From an uncultured Burkholderiales bacterium (GTDB lineage Bacteria; Pseudomonadota; Gammaproteobacteria; Burkholderiales; Burkholderiaceae_E), in contig CAIXXI010000418.1 in NCBI GenBank assembly GCA_903923345.1, positions 1 through 40,524 on the forward strand: a stretch of DNA of 40,524 nucleotides. Reading direction: 5' to 3'. Shown here in pieces: positions 9,062-16,895 of the stretch. How positions within the stretch are numbered: position 1 is the stretch's first letter; the number at the start of each line of letters is the position of its first letter. Made by a program: the position numbers and the translations under genes. The notes under the pieces are model-generated. The model did not search any database. It was not told where the DNA came from and saw only the letters and a program-made list of their open reading frames with translations.

Positions 9062-9763
9062 ATGAGCAAAGTGTTTCAGAGTGCTTCCGCTGCGCTCGCC
9101 GACATCGTCAGCGATGGCACGACGCTGGGGGTCGGTGGATTCGGCCTGTGTGGCATCCCGGAAGCCCTGATCGCCGCGGTGCGTGACAGCGGCGTTCGCA
9201 ACCTCACCTGCATCTCGAACAATGCGGGCGTCGATGGCTTCGGACTGGGACTGCTGCTGGCCACCCGCCAGGTGCGCAAGATGATTGCGAGTTACGTCGG
9301 CGAGAACAAGGAGTTCGAGCGCCAGTATCTGGCCGGCGAACTCGAACTCGAGTTCACGCCGCAAGGCACGCTGGCCGAACGCCTGCGCGCAGGTGGGGCG
9401 GGCATCCCGGCCTTCTTCACGAAGACCGGCGTGGGCACGATCGTTGCCGAAGGCAAAGACACCCGGGATTTCGATGGCCAGACTTATGTGATGGAGCGAG
9501 CCCTGATCCCAGATGTCTCGCTGGTGAAGGCCTGGAAGGCCGATCAGGCGGGCAATCTGGTGTTTCGTCGCACGGCCCGTAACTTCAACCCGAATGTCGC
9601 GATGGCCGGAAAGATCACCGTGGCCGAGGTCGAAGAGATTGTCGAGAATGGCGCGATCGACCCCGACGCCATTCACCTGCCAGGCATTTATGTGCACCGC
9701 CTGGTGCTCAATGCCACGCCCGAAAAACGCATCGAGCAGCGCACCACGCGTGCGGCTGTCTGA
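9062..9763 (+). CDS. scoA: 3-oxoacid CoA-transferase subunit A
   Basis: Alpha subunit of a succinyl-CoA:3-ketoacid (acetoacetate) CoA-transferase, which moves CoA from succinyl-CoA to acetoacetate. The 233-residue product shows the glycine-rich GVGGFGLCGIPEALI motif near the N-terminus, the SNNAGVDGFGLGLLL segment, and the AxGTxxERxRxGGAGIPAFFTKTGVGT block typical of the subunit. An AAGGAG site lies directly upstream of the ATG. It is followed after 11 bases by the B subunit; the pair forms one enzyme. It could also accept other short 3-oxoacids, which sequence alone does not settle. Confidence 0.95.
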   Translation: MSKVFQSASAALADIVSDGTTLGVGGFGLCGIPEALIAAVRDSGVRNLTCISNNAGVDGFGLGLLLATRQVRKMIASYVGENKEFERQYLAGELELEFTPQGTLAERLRAGGAGIPAFFTKTGVGTIVAEGKDTRDFDGQTYVMERALIPDVSLVKAWKADQAGNLVFRRTARNFNPNVAMAGKITVAEVEEIVENGAIDPDAIHLPGIYVHRLVLNATPEKRIEQRTTRAAV

Positions 9764-9774
9764 GGAGAAACCCC

Positions 9775-10437
9775 ATGGCCTGGACCCGAGACGAAATGGC
9801 AGCGCGGGCGGCGCGCGAATTGCAAGACGGCTTTTATGTGAACCTGGGCATCGGGTTGCCGACCCTGGTGGCCAACCATGTGCCTGCCGGCATGGAAGTC
9901 TGGCTGCAGTCCGAAAACGGATTGCTGGGGATCGGTCCTTACCCCACTGAGGATCAGGTGGACCCGGACATGATCAATGCCGGAAAGCAGACGGTCACGC
10001 CGCTGCCCGGTTCGGCCATCTTCTCGTCAGCAGACTCCTTCGGCATGATCCGGGCGGGCAAGATCAACCTGGCCATTCTCGGAGCCATGCAGGTCTCGCA
10101 GCGCGGCGATCTGGCCAACTGGATGATCCCGGGCAAGATGGTCAAGGGCATGGGCGGTGCCATGGATCTGGTTGCAGGCGTCGGTCGCGTCCTCGTCCTG
10201 ATGGAGCACACCGCGCGCCGCAAGGATGGTGGCGAAGACCTGAAAATCCTGTCGCAGTGCACGCTGCCACTGACCGGCGTGGGTGTGATTGATCTGATCA
10301 TCACCGACCTGTGCGTGCTCGAGGTCGGATCGAGCGGGCTGATTCTGCGCGAACTCGCCCCGGGCGTCAGCCTCGATGAGGTGATCAGCCGCACCGGTTG
10401 CCCAATCGACACCTCAAGCATCAAGGCGGCCGCCTGA
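9775..10437 (+). CDS. scoB: 3-oxoacid CoA-transferase subunit B
   Basis: Beta subunit of the same CoA-transferase, 220 residues. The catalytic glutamate is Glu47 in the signature SENGLLG, which forms the enzyme-CoA thioester; GIGLPTLVANHVP precedes it and GAMQVSQRGDLANWMIPGK follows, both family-typical. A TGAGGAGA ribosome-binding site overlaps the scoA stop region. The presence of both subunits beside ETF-ubiquinone oxidoreductase suggests a module for using acetoacetate or fatty-acid breakdown products; this is inferred from context. A GC-rich hairpin follows the stop. Confidence 0.95.
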   Translation: MAWTRDEMAARAARELQDGFYVNLGIGLPTLVANHVPAGMEVWLQSENGLLGIGPYPTEDQVDPDMINAGKQTVTPLPGSAIFSSADSFGMIRAGKINLAILGAMQVSQRGDLANWMIPGKMVKGMGGAMDLVAGVGRVLVLMEHTARRKDGGEDLKILSQCTLPLTGVGVIDLIITDLCVLEVGSSGLILRELAPGVSLDEVISRTGCPIDTSSIKAAA

Positions 10438-10442
10438 AACAC

Positions 10443-10476
10443 GGCACCCACCCTGGTCTTCACCTGGGTGGGTGTC
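10443..10476 (+). terminator. Hairpin after scoB, probable terminator
   Basis: An inverted repeat with arms built on CACCCACCC and GGGTGGGTG (one internal mismatch, short TCTTC-type loop) begins 5 bases after the scoB stop. No clear T-run follows, so it may act as a weak intrinsic terminator, a transcript-end stabiliser or a Rho-assisted site. Confidence 0.5.
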
Positions 10477-10501
10477 ATGCAGTGACTTGACTGGATGGTC
10501 A

Positions 10502-10524
10502 GTCAGGCGCGTGACGCGCCTGAC
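10502..10524 (-). terminator. Hairpin after the RNA-binding protein gene, probable terminator
   Basis: A perfect 10-bp inverted repeat, GTCAGGCGCG and CGCGCCTGAC, separated by a 3-base loop, lies 15 bases past the stop of the leftward RNA-binding protein gene. It sits 25 bases from the hairpin that follows scoB, so the two convergent units appear to have one hairpin each. No T-run follows on either strand. Confidence 0.5.
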
Positions 10525-10539
10525 CTTAGCGGGCCTGGA

Positions 10540-10953
10540 TCAGTACTGACGCGGACGGCGCTGACCGCCCTCGGAATTGCCACCGCCGCCGTAGCCGCCA
10601 CCGCCGCCCCCACCACCGCCGTAGCCGCCTCCACCGCCACCGCCGTAGCCGCCTCCGCCGCCGCCACCTCCGCCGCCCCGGCGAAAGCCACCACCGCCGC
10701 CGCCCTGCTGTTCGCGGGCTTCGTTGACAACCAGAGCACGGCCCTCAAGGGAGCTGCCATTGAGCGTGCGGATCGCGTTCTGCGCTGCGTCGGCAGCCGC
10801 CATCGTCACGAAACCAAAGCCACGCGAACGACCGGTCTCACGGTCATTGATGATGCGTGCCTCAATCACGTCGCCATGAACGGCGAACATTTCGGTCAGT
10901 TGGGCATCGGTTGCCCGCCAGGGAAGATTGCCGACGTATATCTTGGTACTCAT
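10540..10953 (-). CDS. RRM RNA-binding protein with glycine-rich tail
   Basis: A 137-residue protein with a single RNA recognition motif and a low-complexity tail. RNP2 is KIYVGNL (residues 4-10) and RNP1 is RGFGFVTM (44-51), with the aromatic residues that stack on RNA bases in place. From about residue 84 the chain is almost only Gly with scattered Tyr, Arg, Phe and Ser (GGYGGGG-type repeats), ending GGQRRPRQY. The layout is like the glycine-rich, often cold-inducible RNA-binding proteins of bacteria and plants. A GAGG site lies 7 bases before the ATG. It is transcribed divergently from lexA and is probably monocistronic. Its RNA targets are not known. Confidence 0.92.
   Translation of the reverse strand: MSTKIYVGNLPWRATDAQLTEMFAVHGDVIEARIINDRETGRSRGFGFVTMAAADAAQNAIRTLNGSSLEGRALVVNEAREQQGGGGGGFRRGGGGGGGGGGYGGGGGGGYGGGGGGGGGYGGGGNSEGGQRRPRQY
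10576..10708. repeat. Low-complexity CCGCC-rich tract encoding the Gly/Tyr tail
   Basis: Near-repetitive GC-rich DNA (ccgccgcc, ccaccgcc and gtagccgcc blocks on the plus strand) encodes the glycine-rich tail of the RNA-binding protein. The units are in multiples of three bases, so slippage would change tail length without breaking the frame. Confidence 0.7.
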
Positions 10954-11258
10954 GCATTGACCTCGAAATCAAGGGACTGATTACATTCCGAGGCGAGAGA
11001 CGAAGACGGGGCCCAAACTTAACCACGAACTGTCGACAGCGATCCGGAACGTGCAATGTCTAGCGCAGCAACGGTGAAAGCAAGGTGACAGACAAACATG
11101 CCGGAATCGACTCGGTTCACGGTTTGAAACGAACGGATCCGGCACACGACAGCGCGATGTTCACAGCGCGGCCTTACTGTGCCACAAAGCCCTGAAACAG
11201 GCACTTGTCCGTTGGTATGAACCGGCGCTCTCCAACACCGGGCTTGCAAAGACCGAAC
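10954..11258. other. Divergent intergenic region between the RRM gene and lexA
   Basis: About 360 bases separate the two divergent starts, and roughly 305 of them precede the lexA operator. I see no convincing gene here: short open frames exist, but none has a ribosome-binding site or a recognisable product. The part next to the RRM gene could be a long 5' leader, as is usual for cold-responsive RNA-binding protein genes, but no specific structure could be confirmed by eye. A CTGTCGACAG palindrome at 11030-11039 has the wrong spacing for a LexA site. Confidence 0.5.
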
Positions 11259-11278
11259 AACTGTATAAAAATACAGTT
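11259..11278 (+). promoter_or_regulatory. LexA operator (SOS box) of the lexA-imuA-imuB operon
   Basis: The sequence AACTGTATAAAAATACAGTT is a near-perfect palindrome fitting the gamma/betaproteobacterial LexA consensus CTGT-N8-ACAG, with extended AA/TT flanks. It lies 35 bases upstream of the lexA ATG and contains a TATAAA that could be the -10 element, so bound LexA would block RNA polymerase. A TTGCAA at 11244-11249 is a possible but closely spaced -35. Autoregulation of lexA and SOS control of imuA and imuB follow. Confidence 0.9.
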
Positions 11279-11313
11279 ATCGCGGTTCTCCGCCCTCGCT
11301 TGGCCAGCACCTC

Positions 11314-11973
11314 ATGCGCGACCTCACCGCCCGGCAGCAGGAAATTCTCAGCCTGATCCGCCAGCACATCACCGACACCGGTTTCCCACCCACGCGTGCA
11401 GAAATCGCTGCGAAGCTCGGGTTTCGTTCGCCCAACGCAGCAGAGGAACATCTCAAAGCGCTGGCCCGCAAAGGCGTGCTCGAACTCACCTCGGGCGCTT
11501 CGCGCGGCATCCGGCTGAAGCCGCTCAGCGGTCTGATCACCGAGATCGAGCGAACCGCCTCCGCTGCAGCATCCTGGGCCTCACTCAGCCTGCCGCTGGT
11601 GGGTCGTGTGGCGGCAGGCAGCCCGATCCTGTCTCAGGAGCACATCGAACAGCGCTACACGCTCGACGCAAGCCTGTTCCCGGAAAAGCCTGACTACCTC
11701 CTCAAGGTGCGCGGCATGAGCATGCGTGATGCCGGCATCCTGGAGGGCGACCTGCTCGCGGTGCGCCAGTCGGCCGATGCCCGAAGCGGCCAGATCGTGG
11801 TTGCGCGGGTCGATGGCGGCGTCACGGTGAAGCGGCTGAGGCAACGCGGTCAGACCATCGAGCTGCTGCCTGAGAACCCTGATTTCCAGCCAATCATCGT
11901 TGATGCACACACCAGCGATTTCGCCATTGAAGGCATCGGCGTGGGTCTGGTTCGTACCGGCACCTCGTTGTGA
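11314..11973 (+). CDS. lexA: LexA repressor
   Basis: The SOS master repressor, 219 residues. The N-terminal winged helix-turn-helix is MRDLTARQQEILSLIRQHI followed by GFPPTRAEIAAKLGFRSPNAAEEHLKAL. Autocleavage would occur between Ala101 and Gly102 in VAAGSP. The catalytic Ser136 (RGMSMRD) and Lys173 (GGVTVKRL) are present with the same spacing as in the E. coli protein (35 residues from cleavage site to Ser, 37 from Ser to Lys). It heads a rightward operon with imuA (36-base gap) and imuB (15-base gap), the classical lexA-imuAB layout. Whether a second lexA exists elsewhere in this genome cannot be told. Confidence 0.97.
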   Translation: MRDLTARQQEILSLIRQHITDTGFPPTRAEIAAKLGFRSPNAAEEHLKALARKGVLELTSGASRGIRLKPLSGLITEIERTASAAASWASLSLPLVGRVAAGSPILSQEHIEQRYTLDASLFPEKPDYLLKVRGMSMRDAGILEGDLLAVRQSADARSGQIVVARVDGGVTVKRLRQRGQTIELLPENPDFQPIIVDAHTSDFAIEGIGVGLVRTGTSL

Positions 11974-12009
11974 GCTGCCGTCCAAACGCGCCTGCCCGTC
12001 ACACCACCC

Positions 12010-12900
12010 ATGGCCTCGCTTCCTCTGCGATCATCCCCAACGCCGGCTTCAGCTCACCAGACGGCGGCCTCCCCGACACCACAGATCGCGGGCGTCTGGC
12101 GCGCTGATCAACTCGGGCATGGCAGTCCGGCTGGGTTGCCCAGCGGTTTTGCCCAACTCGACGCCCAGTTGCCAGGCGGCGGCTGGCCGATCGGGCTGCC
12201 CACCGAGCTGATCGCCCGCGAGCCCGGCGTGGGCGAGTTGCGGCTGCTGGTGCCGGTGCTGCGCCAGCTCACACGAGAGCGCAAGGTCGTTGTCCTGCTG
12301 GGGCCACCGCATGTGCCCTATGCGCCGGCTTTTGCCGCATTCGGCATCGACCTCGACTACCTCATCGTCGTGCAGGCTGTTCAGGCCGCCGATCGCCTCT
12401 GGGCCGTCGAACAGGTTCTGCGCAGTGCCAGCTTCGGTGCCCTGCTCGCCTGGCTGCCCCAGGGCCGGACCCGTCCAGAGCATTTGCGACGCATGCAACT
12501 GGCTGCACAGAGCGCGCGCGGGCCCGTCTTTCTGTTCAGGGATCTGCCGGCCCAGTTCGAGGCCTCACCGGCCCCACTGCGCCTGCTGTTGCTGCCCCGA
12601 CCACAGCAACAGATTTCCATCCAGATCCTCAAGCGGCGTGGCCCGCTGCTGGCCCGTCCGCTCATTCTTGATCTGCCGCAATCGTCCAACACCCTGCGGC
12701 TGGGTCGGGCAACCCGCCCGGGAGTGTCTGCGGTCACAGCACCAACGGATGCGCCGCATCCATTGCATGAGGCCAAAGCGCTGCCCGATCGGTCCGCTGC
12801 AGGACGCAGCCGACTGCAAACAGCCCATGCCATGCCCTCCCCAGCTCAACTCGAACCATCGTCCGGGTATCCAGCGACACCCGTCGCTCGGCCTCACTGA
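12010..12900 (+). CDS. imuA: Translesion synthesis accessory protein ImuA (RecA/SulA-like)
   Basis: ImuA works with ImuB and DnaE2 in damage-induced mutagenesis. The 296-residue product has the family layout: a variable N-terminus, then LPSGFAQLDAQLPGGGWPIGLPTELI, which resembles the start of a RecA-type ATPase core. The position of the Walker A loop (residues 71-80, REPGVGELRL) lacks the GKT/GKS residues, so ATP binding in the RecA manner is doubtful. RKVVVLLGPPHVPYAPA and GALLAWLPQ are further family segments. The C-terminal ~70 residues are Pro/Ala/Ser rich and low in similarity. It follows lexA closely and should be SOS-induced with it. Confidence 0.9.
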   Translation: MASLPLRSSPTPASAHQTAASPTPQIAGVWRADQLGHGSPAGLPSGFAQLDAQLPGGGWPIGLPTELIAREPGVGELRLLVPVLRQLTRERKVVVLLGPPHVPYAPAFAAFGIDLDYLIVVQAVQAADRLWAVEQVLRSASFGALLAWLPQGRTRPEHLRRMQLAAQSARGPVFLFRDLPAQFEASPAPLRLLLLPRPQQQISIQILKRRGPLLARPLILDLPQSSNTLRLGRATRPGVSAVTAPTDAPHPLHEAKALPDRSAAGRSRLQTAHAMPSPAQLEPSSGYPATPVARPH

Positions 12901-12915
12901 ACACGGTGAACCAGC

Positions 12916-14400
12916 ATGCTGTGGGTGGCGGTGCACTGTCACCAACTCGAACTCGACGTCGCACTGCGCGCTCAGGACGATCCATCGCCCGTGGCAGTCT
13001 GCTCAACACTCCTGGTCCGTCAGGCGAATGAGGCCGCGCAGGCGCTGGGCATTCATTCGGGTCTGCGTCGAGCCACTGCCTTATCCATCGCACCGCAGTT
13101 GCGGCTCATCGAACATCGCAGCACCGTCCAACAGGAGGCGCTTGAACAGGTCGCAGGCTGGCTGCTTCAATTCACGCCTGCGGTCAGCCTGCAAGCGCCT
13201 GACAGCGTCGTCCTCGACATCCACGCCAGCCTGCGGCTGTTCGGTGGACAAGCCCGTCTGATCGAGCGCGTCCGCGCGGGGCTGCGCGAACTGGGATTCA
13301 GCACGCAGCTGGGGGTTGCACCCACCGCTACAGCGGCCTGGCTGCTGGCACGCTGGCGTGACGGACTGTGCATCGAACACGAATCCATGCTGGCGAGTGG
13401 TCTGGCAGACCTTCCGATCCATCTGCTGGCGGCAGCCGGTACGCATCAGGAGGCGCTGGCTGCGATCGGCGTGCATCGCTTTGCCGACCTTGCGCGCCTG
13501 CCTCGCGCCGGACTGGCTCGCCGCCATGGCACTGCTTTGCTCTTCGAAATCGATACCGCATTGGGTCGGCAGGCCGAGCCGAGGCGGTGGTTTCAGGCAC
13601 CGGAGCGCTTTGCAGTGCGCCTGGAGTTGCTGGCACAGGTTGAGCGGTCCGAGGCGCTGCTGTTTGCCGCCCAGCGCCTGCTACTGCAACTGTGCGGCTG
13701 GCTGGCAGCCCGTCGTGCAGCCACACGCAGCGTCCTGCTCACTGCCGAACACGAGAGCGGCCGACATGCCTGCACACCAACCTGCATCGAGTTGCGCTTG
13801 TCGCAACCGAGCCGCGAGCCACAACGTCTGATCACCCTGCTGCGTGAGCAACTGGTCCGCCTCGTTCTGCCGGCACCGGTTCACACCTTGCATCTGGAAT
13901 GCGATCAGGTGGTCACCCTGCCTGGGCAACACGGCGAACTCTTTCCGACCCACGCCAGCGAGGCCGAGGGCCTGGCCCGACTGATCGAGCGCCTGCAGTC
14001 TCGACTCGGACGCGATCAGGTGCAACGCCTGTTGCTGGTCGCCGATCACCGTCCTGAGGCAGCCTACCGTGTCGATCCGATTGACCACCCGGACAGACCC
14101 CGCCCCAAGTCTGGGGGCGACACGGCCCAGCCCTCCATCCCGCTGCCTGGCATGCCGCGCCCCCTGTGGCTGCTGCATGAGCCACTCCAACTGGCTGAGC
14201 GCCAGCATCGTCCTTGGTGGCGAGGGCCGCTGACGCTTCTGAGCGGCCCTGAACGCATCGAAACCGGATGGTGGGATGCCCACCTGGTGCAGCGTGATTA
14301 CTTCATTGCCGAAGGAGACTCAGGCTGCGTCTGGATTTATCGTGCACGCACTGTGCAAGGCACGGAAAGCGGCTGGTTCCTGCAGGGCGTCTTCGGATGA
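12916..14400 (+). CDS. imuB: ImuB, catalytically inactive Y-family polymerase homologue
   Basis: A 494-residue Y-family DNA polymerase relative that acts as a scaffold for DnaE2 rather than as a polymerase. The first catalytic motif (D-x-F-A-S-V in active enzymes) reads LWVAVHCHQLELD here, and the S-x-D-E motif is replaced by VVLDIHASLRLFGG (residues 98-111), so the metal-binding acidic residues are incomplete. The helix-hairpin-helix and little-finger regions remain recognisable. QHGELF (residues 338-343) is a plausible sliding-clamp binding motif. The C-terminal domain (GPERIETGWWDAHLVQRDYFIAE) is ImuB-typical. It ends the lexA-imuA-imuB unit; dnaE2 is not adjacent but lies about 8.8 kb away. 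Confidence 0.93.
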   Translation: MLWVAVHCHQLELDVALRAQDDPSPVAVCSTLLVRQANEAAQALGIHSGLRRATALSIAPQLRLIEHRSTVQQEALEQVAGWLLQFTPAVSLQAPDSVVLDIHASLRLFGGQARLIERVRAGLRELGFSTQLGVAPTATAAWLLARWRDGLCIEHESMLASGLADLPIHLLAAAGTHQEALAAIGVHRFADLARLPRAGLARRHGTALLFEIDTALGRQAEPRRWFQAPERFAVRLELLAQVERSEALLFAAQRLLLQLCGWLAARRAATRSVLLTAEHESGRHACTPTCIELRLSQPSREPQRLITLLREQLVRLVLPAPVHTLHLECDQVVTLPGQHGELFPTHASEAEGLARLIERLQSRLGRDQVQRLLLVADHRPEAAYRVDPIDHPDRPRPKSGGDTAQPSIPLPGMPRPLWLLHEPLQLAERQHRPWWRGPLTLLSGPERIETGWWDAHLVQRDYFIAEGDSGCVWIYRARTVQGTESGWFLQGVFG

Positions 14401-14412
14401 GGCGGTGGCCTA

Positions 14413-14444
14413 TTGAAATGACCACCCATTGCGCAGGCTAAACT
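14413..14444 (+). promoter_or_regulatory. Possible glpK promoter, short or absent leader
   Basis: TTGAAA (14413-14418) and TAAACT (14439-14444) resemble -35 and -10 elements but are 20 bases apart, which is long. If the -10 box is real, transcription would start at or next to the glpK ATG (14451), giving a leaderless message; no ribosome-binding site is visible before that ATG. Weak call. Confidence 0.25.
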
Positions 14445-14450
14445 GCCTCC

Positions 14451-15971
14451 ATGGCACCCAGCTCATCCCTCAAGACCGACTCCCTGCTGCTCGCCCTTGA
14501 TCAAGGCACGACGTCTTCGCGCGCCATCCTCTTTGATCGACGCGGAAAGCCCGTCGCCACCGCCCAACGCGAATTCACCCAGCACTTCCCTCAACCCGGT
14601 TGGGTTGAACACGACGCCAACGAAATCTGGGCCACCCAACGGGCGACCATTTCCGAAGTGCTGGTGCGTGGGCGTACTTCCATCGATCGCATCCACGCAA
14701 TCGGAATCACCAATCAGCGCGAAACCACCGTTCTATGGGACCGAGCCAGCGGTGAGCCGATTGCACCGGCCATCGTCTGGCAGGATCGGCGTACCGCAGC
14801 ACGATGCACACAACTGCGTGAGGCAGGCCATGAGTCGCAGATTCGGCAACGCACCGGCCTCGTGCTCGACCCCTACTTTTCGGGCACCAAGCTGGCCTGG
14901 CTGCTCGACCACATCCCTGATGCACGGGTTCGCGCAGACCGTGGCGAGCTGGCATTCGGAACCGTCGATACCTGGCTTGCATACAAGCTCTCGAACGGCG
15001 CACTGCACATCACCGATCCTTCCAATGCGAGCCGTACGCTGCTCTACGATCTGAACACAGGGGATTGGAGCGATGAGCTGCTGGAGTTGTTTCAAATCCC
15101 TCGGGCACTCCTGCCGCGCATCGTCGCCTCCAGCGGCGTGATGGGAAGCATCATGCTCGAAGGCCACGCCGTGCCCCTGGCCGGCATTGCAGGAGACCAG
15201 CAATCCGCCCTGTTCGGTCAAGCCTGCTTCACACCCGGTATGGCAAAGAACACCTACGGCACGGGCTGCTTCATGCTCATGAACACCGGGGATCAAGCCC
15301 AGGTCTCCCGCAGCGGCCTGTTGAGCACAGCAGCCTGGGCCATCGAACGCCCGAATGGCTTGAAGCGTCAATTCGCGCTGGAAGGCAGCGTGTTCGTGGC
15401 TGGGGCATTGGTCCAATGGCTACGAGACGGGCTGCATTTGATCCGCAACGCCCATGAAATCGAAGCCCTGGCGCTGTCCGTAGCCGATACGGCCGGAGTG
15501 CATCTGGTCCCAGCCTTTACCGGCTTGGGTGCACCCTGGTGGGACGCAGACGCACGCGGTGCCATGCTCGGTCTGACCCGAGGCACGAACGCCGGCCACA
15601 TTGCACGGGCTGCGATTGAAGCCATCGCCTTTCAAAGCGCAGACCTGCTCGGCGCAATGCAAGCCGACTCCACTGCCGCACTAACCGAGTTGCGGGTCGA
15701 TGGCGGCGCATCGTCCAACGATCTGCTGATGCAATTTCAGGCTGATTTGCTCGGCGTGTCCGTGGTGCGCCCGAAAGTCCTCGAAACAACCGCCCTGGGC
15801 GCAGCCAGCCTGGCGGGGCTGGCCACAGGCTACTGGGCTGACGAAGCCGAGATCGCCCAGCACTGGGAAATCGACCGCCGATTTGAACCCGCCATGTCCC
15901 GCGATGAAGCCGCCGCACGGATGTCCGGATGGCATGCGGCGGTCGCGCGGGTGCGAACCGAACACCATTGA
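14451..15971 (+). CDS. glpK: Glycerol kinase
   Basis: GlpK phosphorylates glycerol to sn-glycerol 3-phosphate with ATP in the cytoplasm. The 506-residue product is full length. It carries the N-terminal phosphate-binding motif ALDQGTTSSRAILFD (DQGTTS at 17-22), the substrate region WVEHDANEIW, GITNQRETTVLWDR and AIVWQDRRT, and the C-terminal FGGY signatures, including PAFTGLGAPWWD and ELRVDGGASSNDLLMQFQADLLG. No glpF, glpD or glpR lies beside it, so glycerol uptake and oxidation must be encoded elsewhere. It separates imuB from the downstream transporter and shows no LexA site of its own. The following transporter gene overlaps its stop codon. Confidence 0.97.
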   Translation: MAPSSSLKTDSLLLALDQGTTSSRAILFDRRGKPVATAQREFTQHFPQPGWVEHDANEIWATQRATISEVLVRGRTSIDRIHAIGITNQRETTVLWDRASGEPIAPAIVWQDRRTAARCTQLREAGHESQIRQRTGLVLDPYFSGTKLAWLLDHIPDARVRADRGELAFGTVDTWLAYKLSNGALHITDPSNASRTLLYDLNTGDWSDELLELFQIPRALLPRIVASSGVMGSIMLEGHAVPLAGIAGDQQSALFGQACFTPGMAKNTYGTGCFMLMNTGDQAQVSRSGLLSTAAWAIERPNGLKRQFALEGSVFVAGALVQWLRDGLHLIRNAHEIEALALSVADTAGVHLVPAFTGLGAPWWDADARGAMLGLTRGTNAGHIARAAIEAIAFQSADLLGAMQADSTAALTELRVDGGASSNDLLMQFQADLLGVSVVRPKVLETTALGAASLAGLATGYWADEAEIAQHWEIDRRFEPAMSRDEAAARMSGWHAAVARVRTEHH

Positions 15972-16864
15972 GTACTCGCTCAACGATACCCAGACCGCTC
16001 GGACTCGGCGCGGTCGCCATCATGCTGAGCCTGTGCATGATCTGGGGCATGGGGCAGATCGCCATCAAGCTCGGCAACCAAGGGATCTCCCCGATCTGGC
16101 AAGCAGGCCTGCGCTCGCTCGGAGCCAGTTGTCTCATTCTGCTGTGGATGCGACTGCGCGGCCTACCCCTGAAAGGTTTGCCCGGGTTGACATTCTGGCG
16201 ACTGGCACTGGGCCTGACCTTCGCGGGCGAATTCGTTTTCATGTACATCGGGCTTGGCCTGACCACCGCCGCACATGCGACGCTGCTGATCTACAGCGCC
16301 CCCTTTGTGGTCGCACTCGGGAGCCACTGGCTGCTCGGCGAACGGCTCAGTCCTGCGCGTTGGGGCGGGCTTTTGCTGGCCTTTCTCGGCTTGGCGCTTG
16401 CAATGAGCGGGCAGCCCCCGAAGGGCGCACCACAGGCAACTCTGCTGGGAGACCTGTTTTGCCTGATCGCAGGCATCGGGTGGGCCATCACCACACTGAT
16501 TGCTCGAGGCACCGGCCTGAAAGCCGAGCGCCCAGAACGCACCCTGCTCGATCAGCTGCTTGTTTCCGCCCCAGTGCTGTTGGGGCTGTCGATTCTGCTT
16601 GGCGAGCCAGGCCTGTTTGCGCCGACTCCAATCGTCTGGGCTGCTTTCGCCTACCAGACAGTGCTGGTCGCGACCTTCAGCTACCTGATGTGGTTCGTGA
16701 TGGTGCAGAAATACTCTGCGGCGAGCATCTCGGCCTTTTCATTCATGACGCCGATCCTCGGTGTCGCCTTCGCCACGCTGTTGCTCGGAGAAAGCGTCAC
16801 CTGGACCTTGCTCATCGCGCTCGCCTTGATTGCACTCGGATTGAAACTGATCAACAGAACCTGA
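15968..16864 (+). CDS. DMT/EamA-family transporter
   Basis: A membrane protein of about 298 residues with ten predicted hydrophobic segments in two EamA repeats: LGAVAIMLSLCMIWGMGQIAIKLG opens the first, and GDLFCLIAGIGWAITTLIARG the second. The C-terminal FSFMTPILGVAFATLLLGESVT is the typical DMT glutamate-containing block. Members export or import metabolites such as amino acids; the substrate here is unknown. The TTG at 15968 overlaps the glpK stop (TTGA) and is favoured because it gives a short cytoplasmic start; an ATG at 15929 or 16022 is also possible. Co-transcription with glpK is likely, but a direct functional link is not established. Confidence 0.88.
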   Translation: MSTRSTIPRPLGLGAVAIMLSLCMIWGMGQIAIKLGNQGISPIWQAGLRSLGASCLILLWMRLRGLPLKGLPGLTFWRLALGLTFAGEFVFMYIGLGLTTAAHATLLIYSAPFVVALGSHWLLGERLSPARWGGLLLAFLGLALAMSGQPPKGAPQATLLGDLFCLIAGIGWAITTLIARGTGLKAERPERTLLDQLLVSAPVLLGLSILLGEPGLFAPTPIVWAAFAYQTVLVATFSYLMWFVMVQKYSAASISAFSFMTPILGVAFATLLLGESVTWTLLIALALIALGLKLINRT

Positions 16865-16895
16865 ATCGAGCGCCGAATCCGGCAATCAATCCGCC

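Noticed and set aside
11029..11039. CTGTCGACAG palindrome resembling half-sites of a LexA box
   Set aside because: The spacing between CTGT and ACAG is 2 bases, whereas the operators at lexA and dnaE2 have 8. It is also the common SalI-type palindrome GTCGAC and can be expected by chance.
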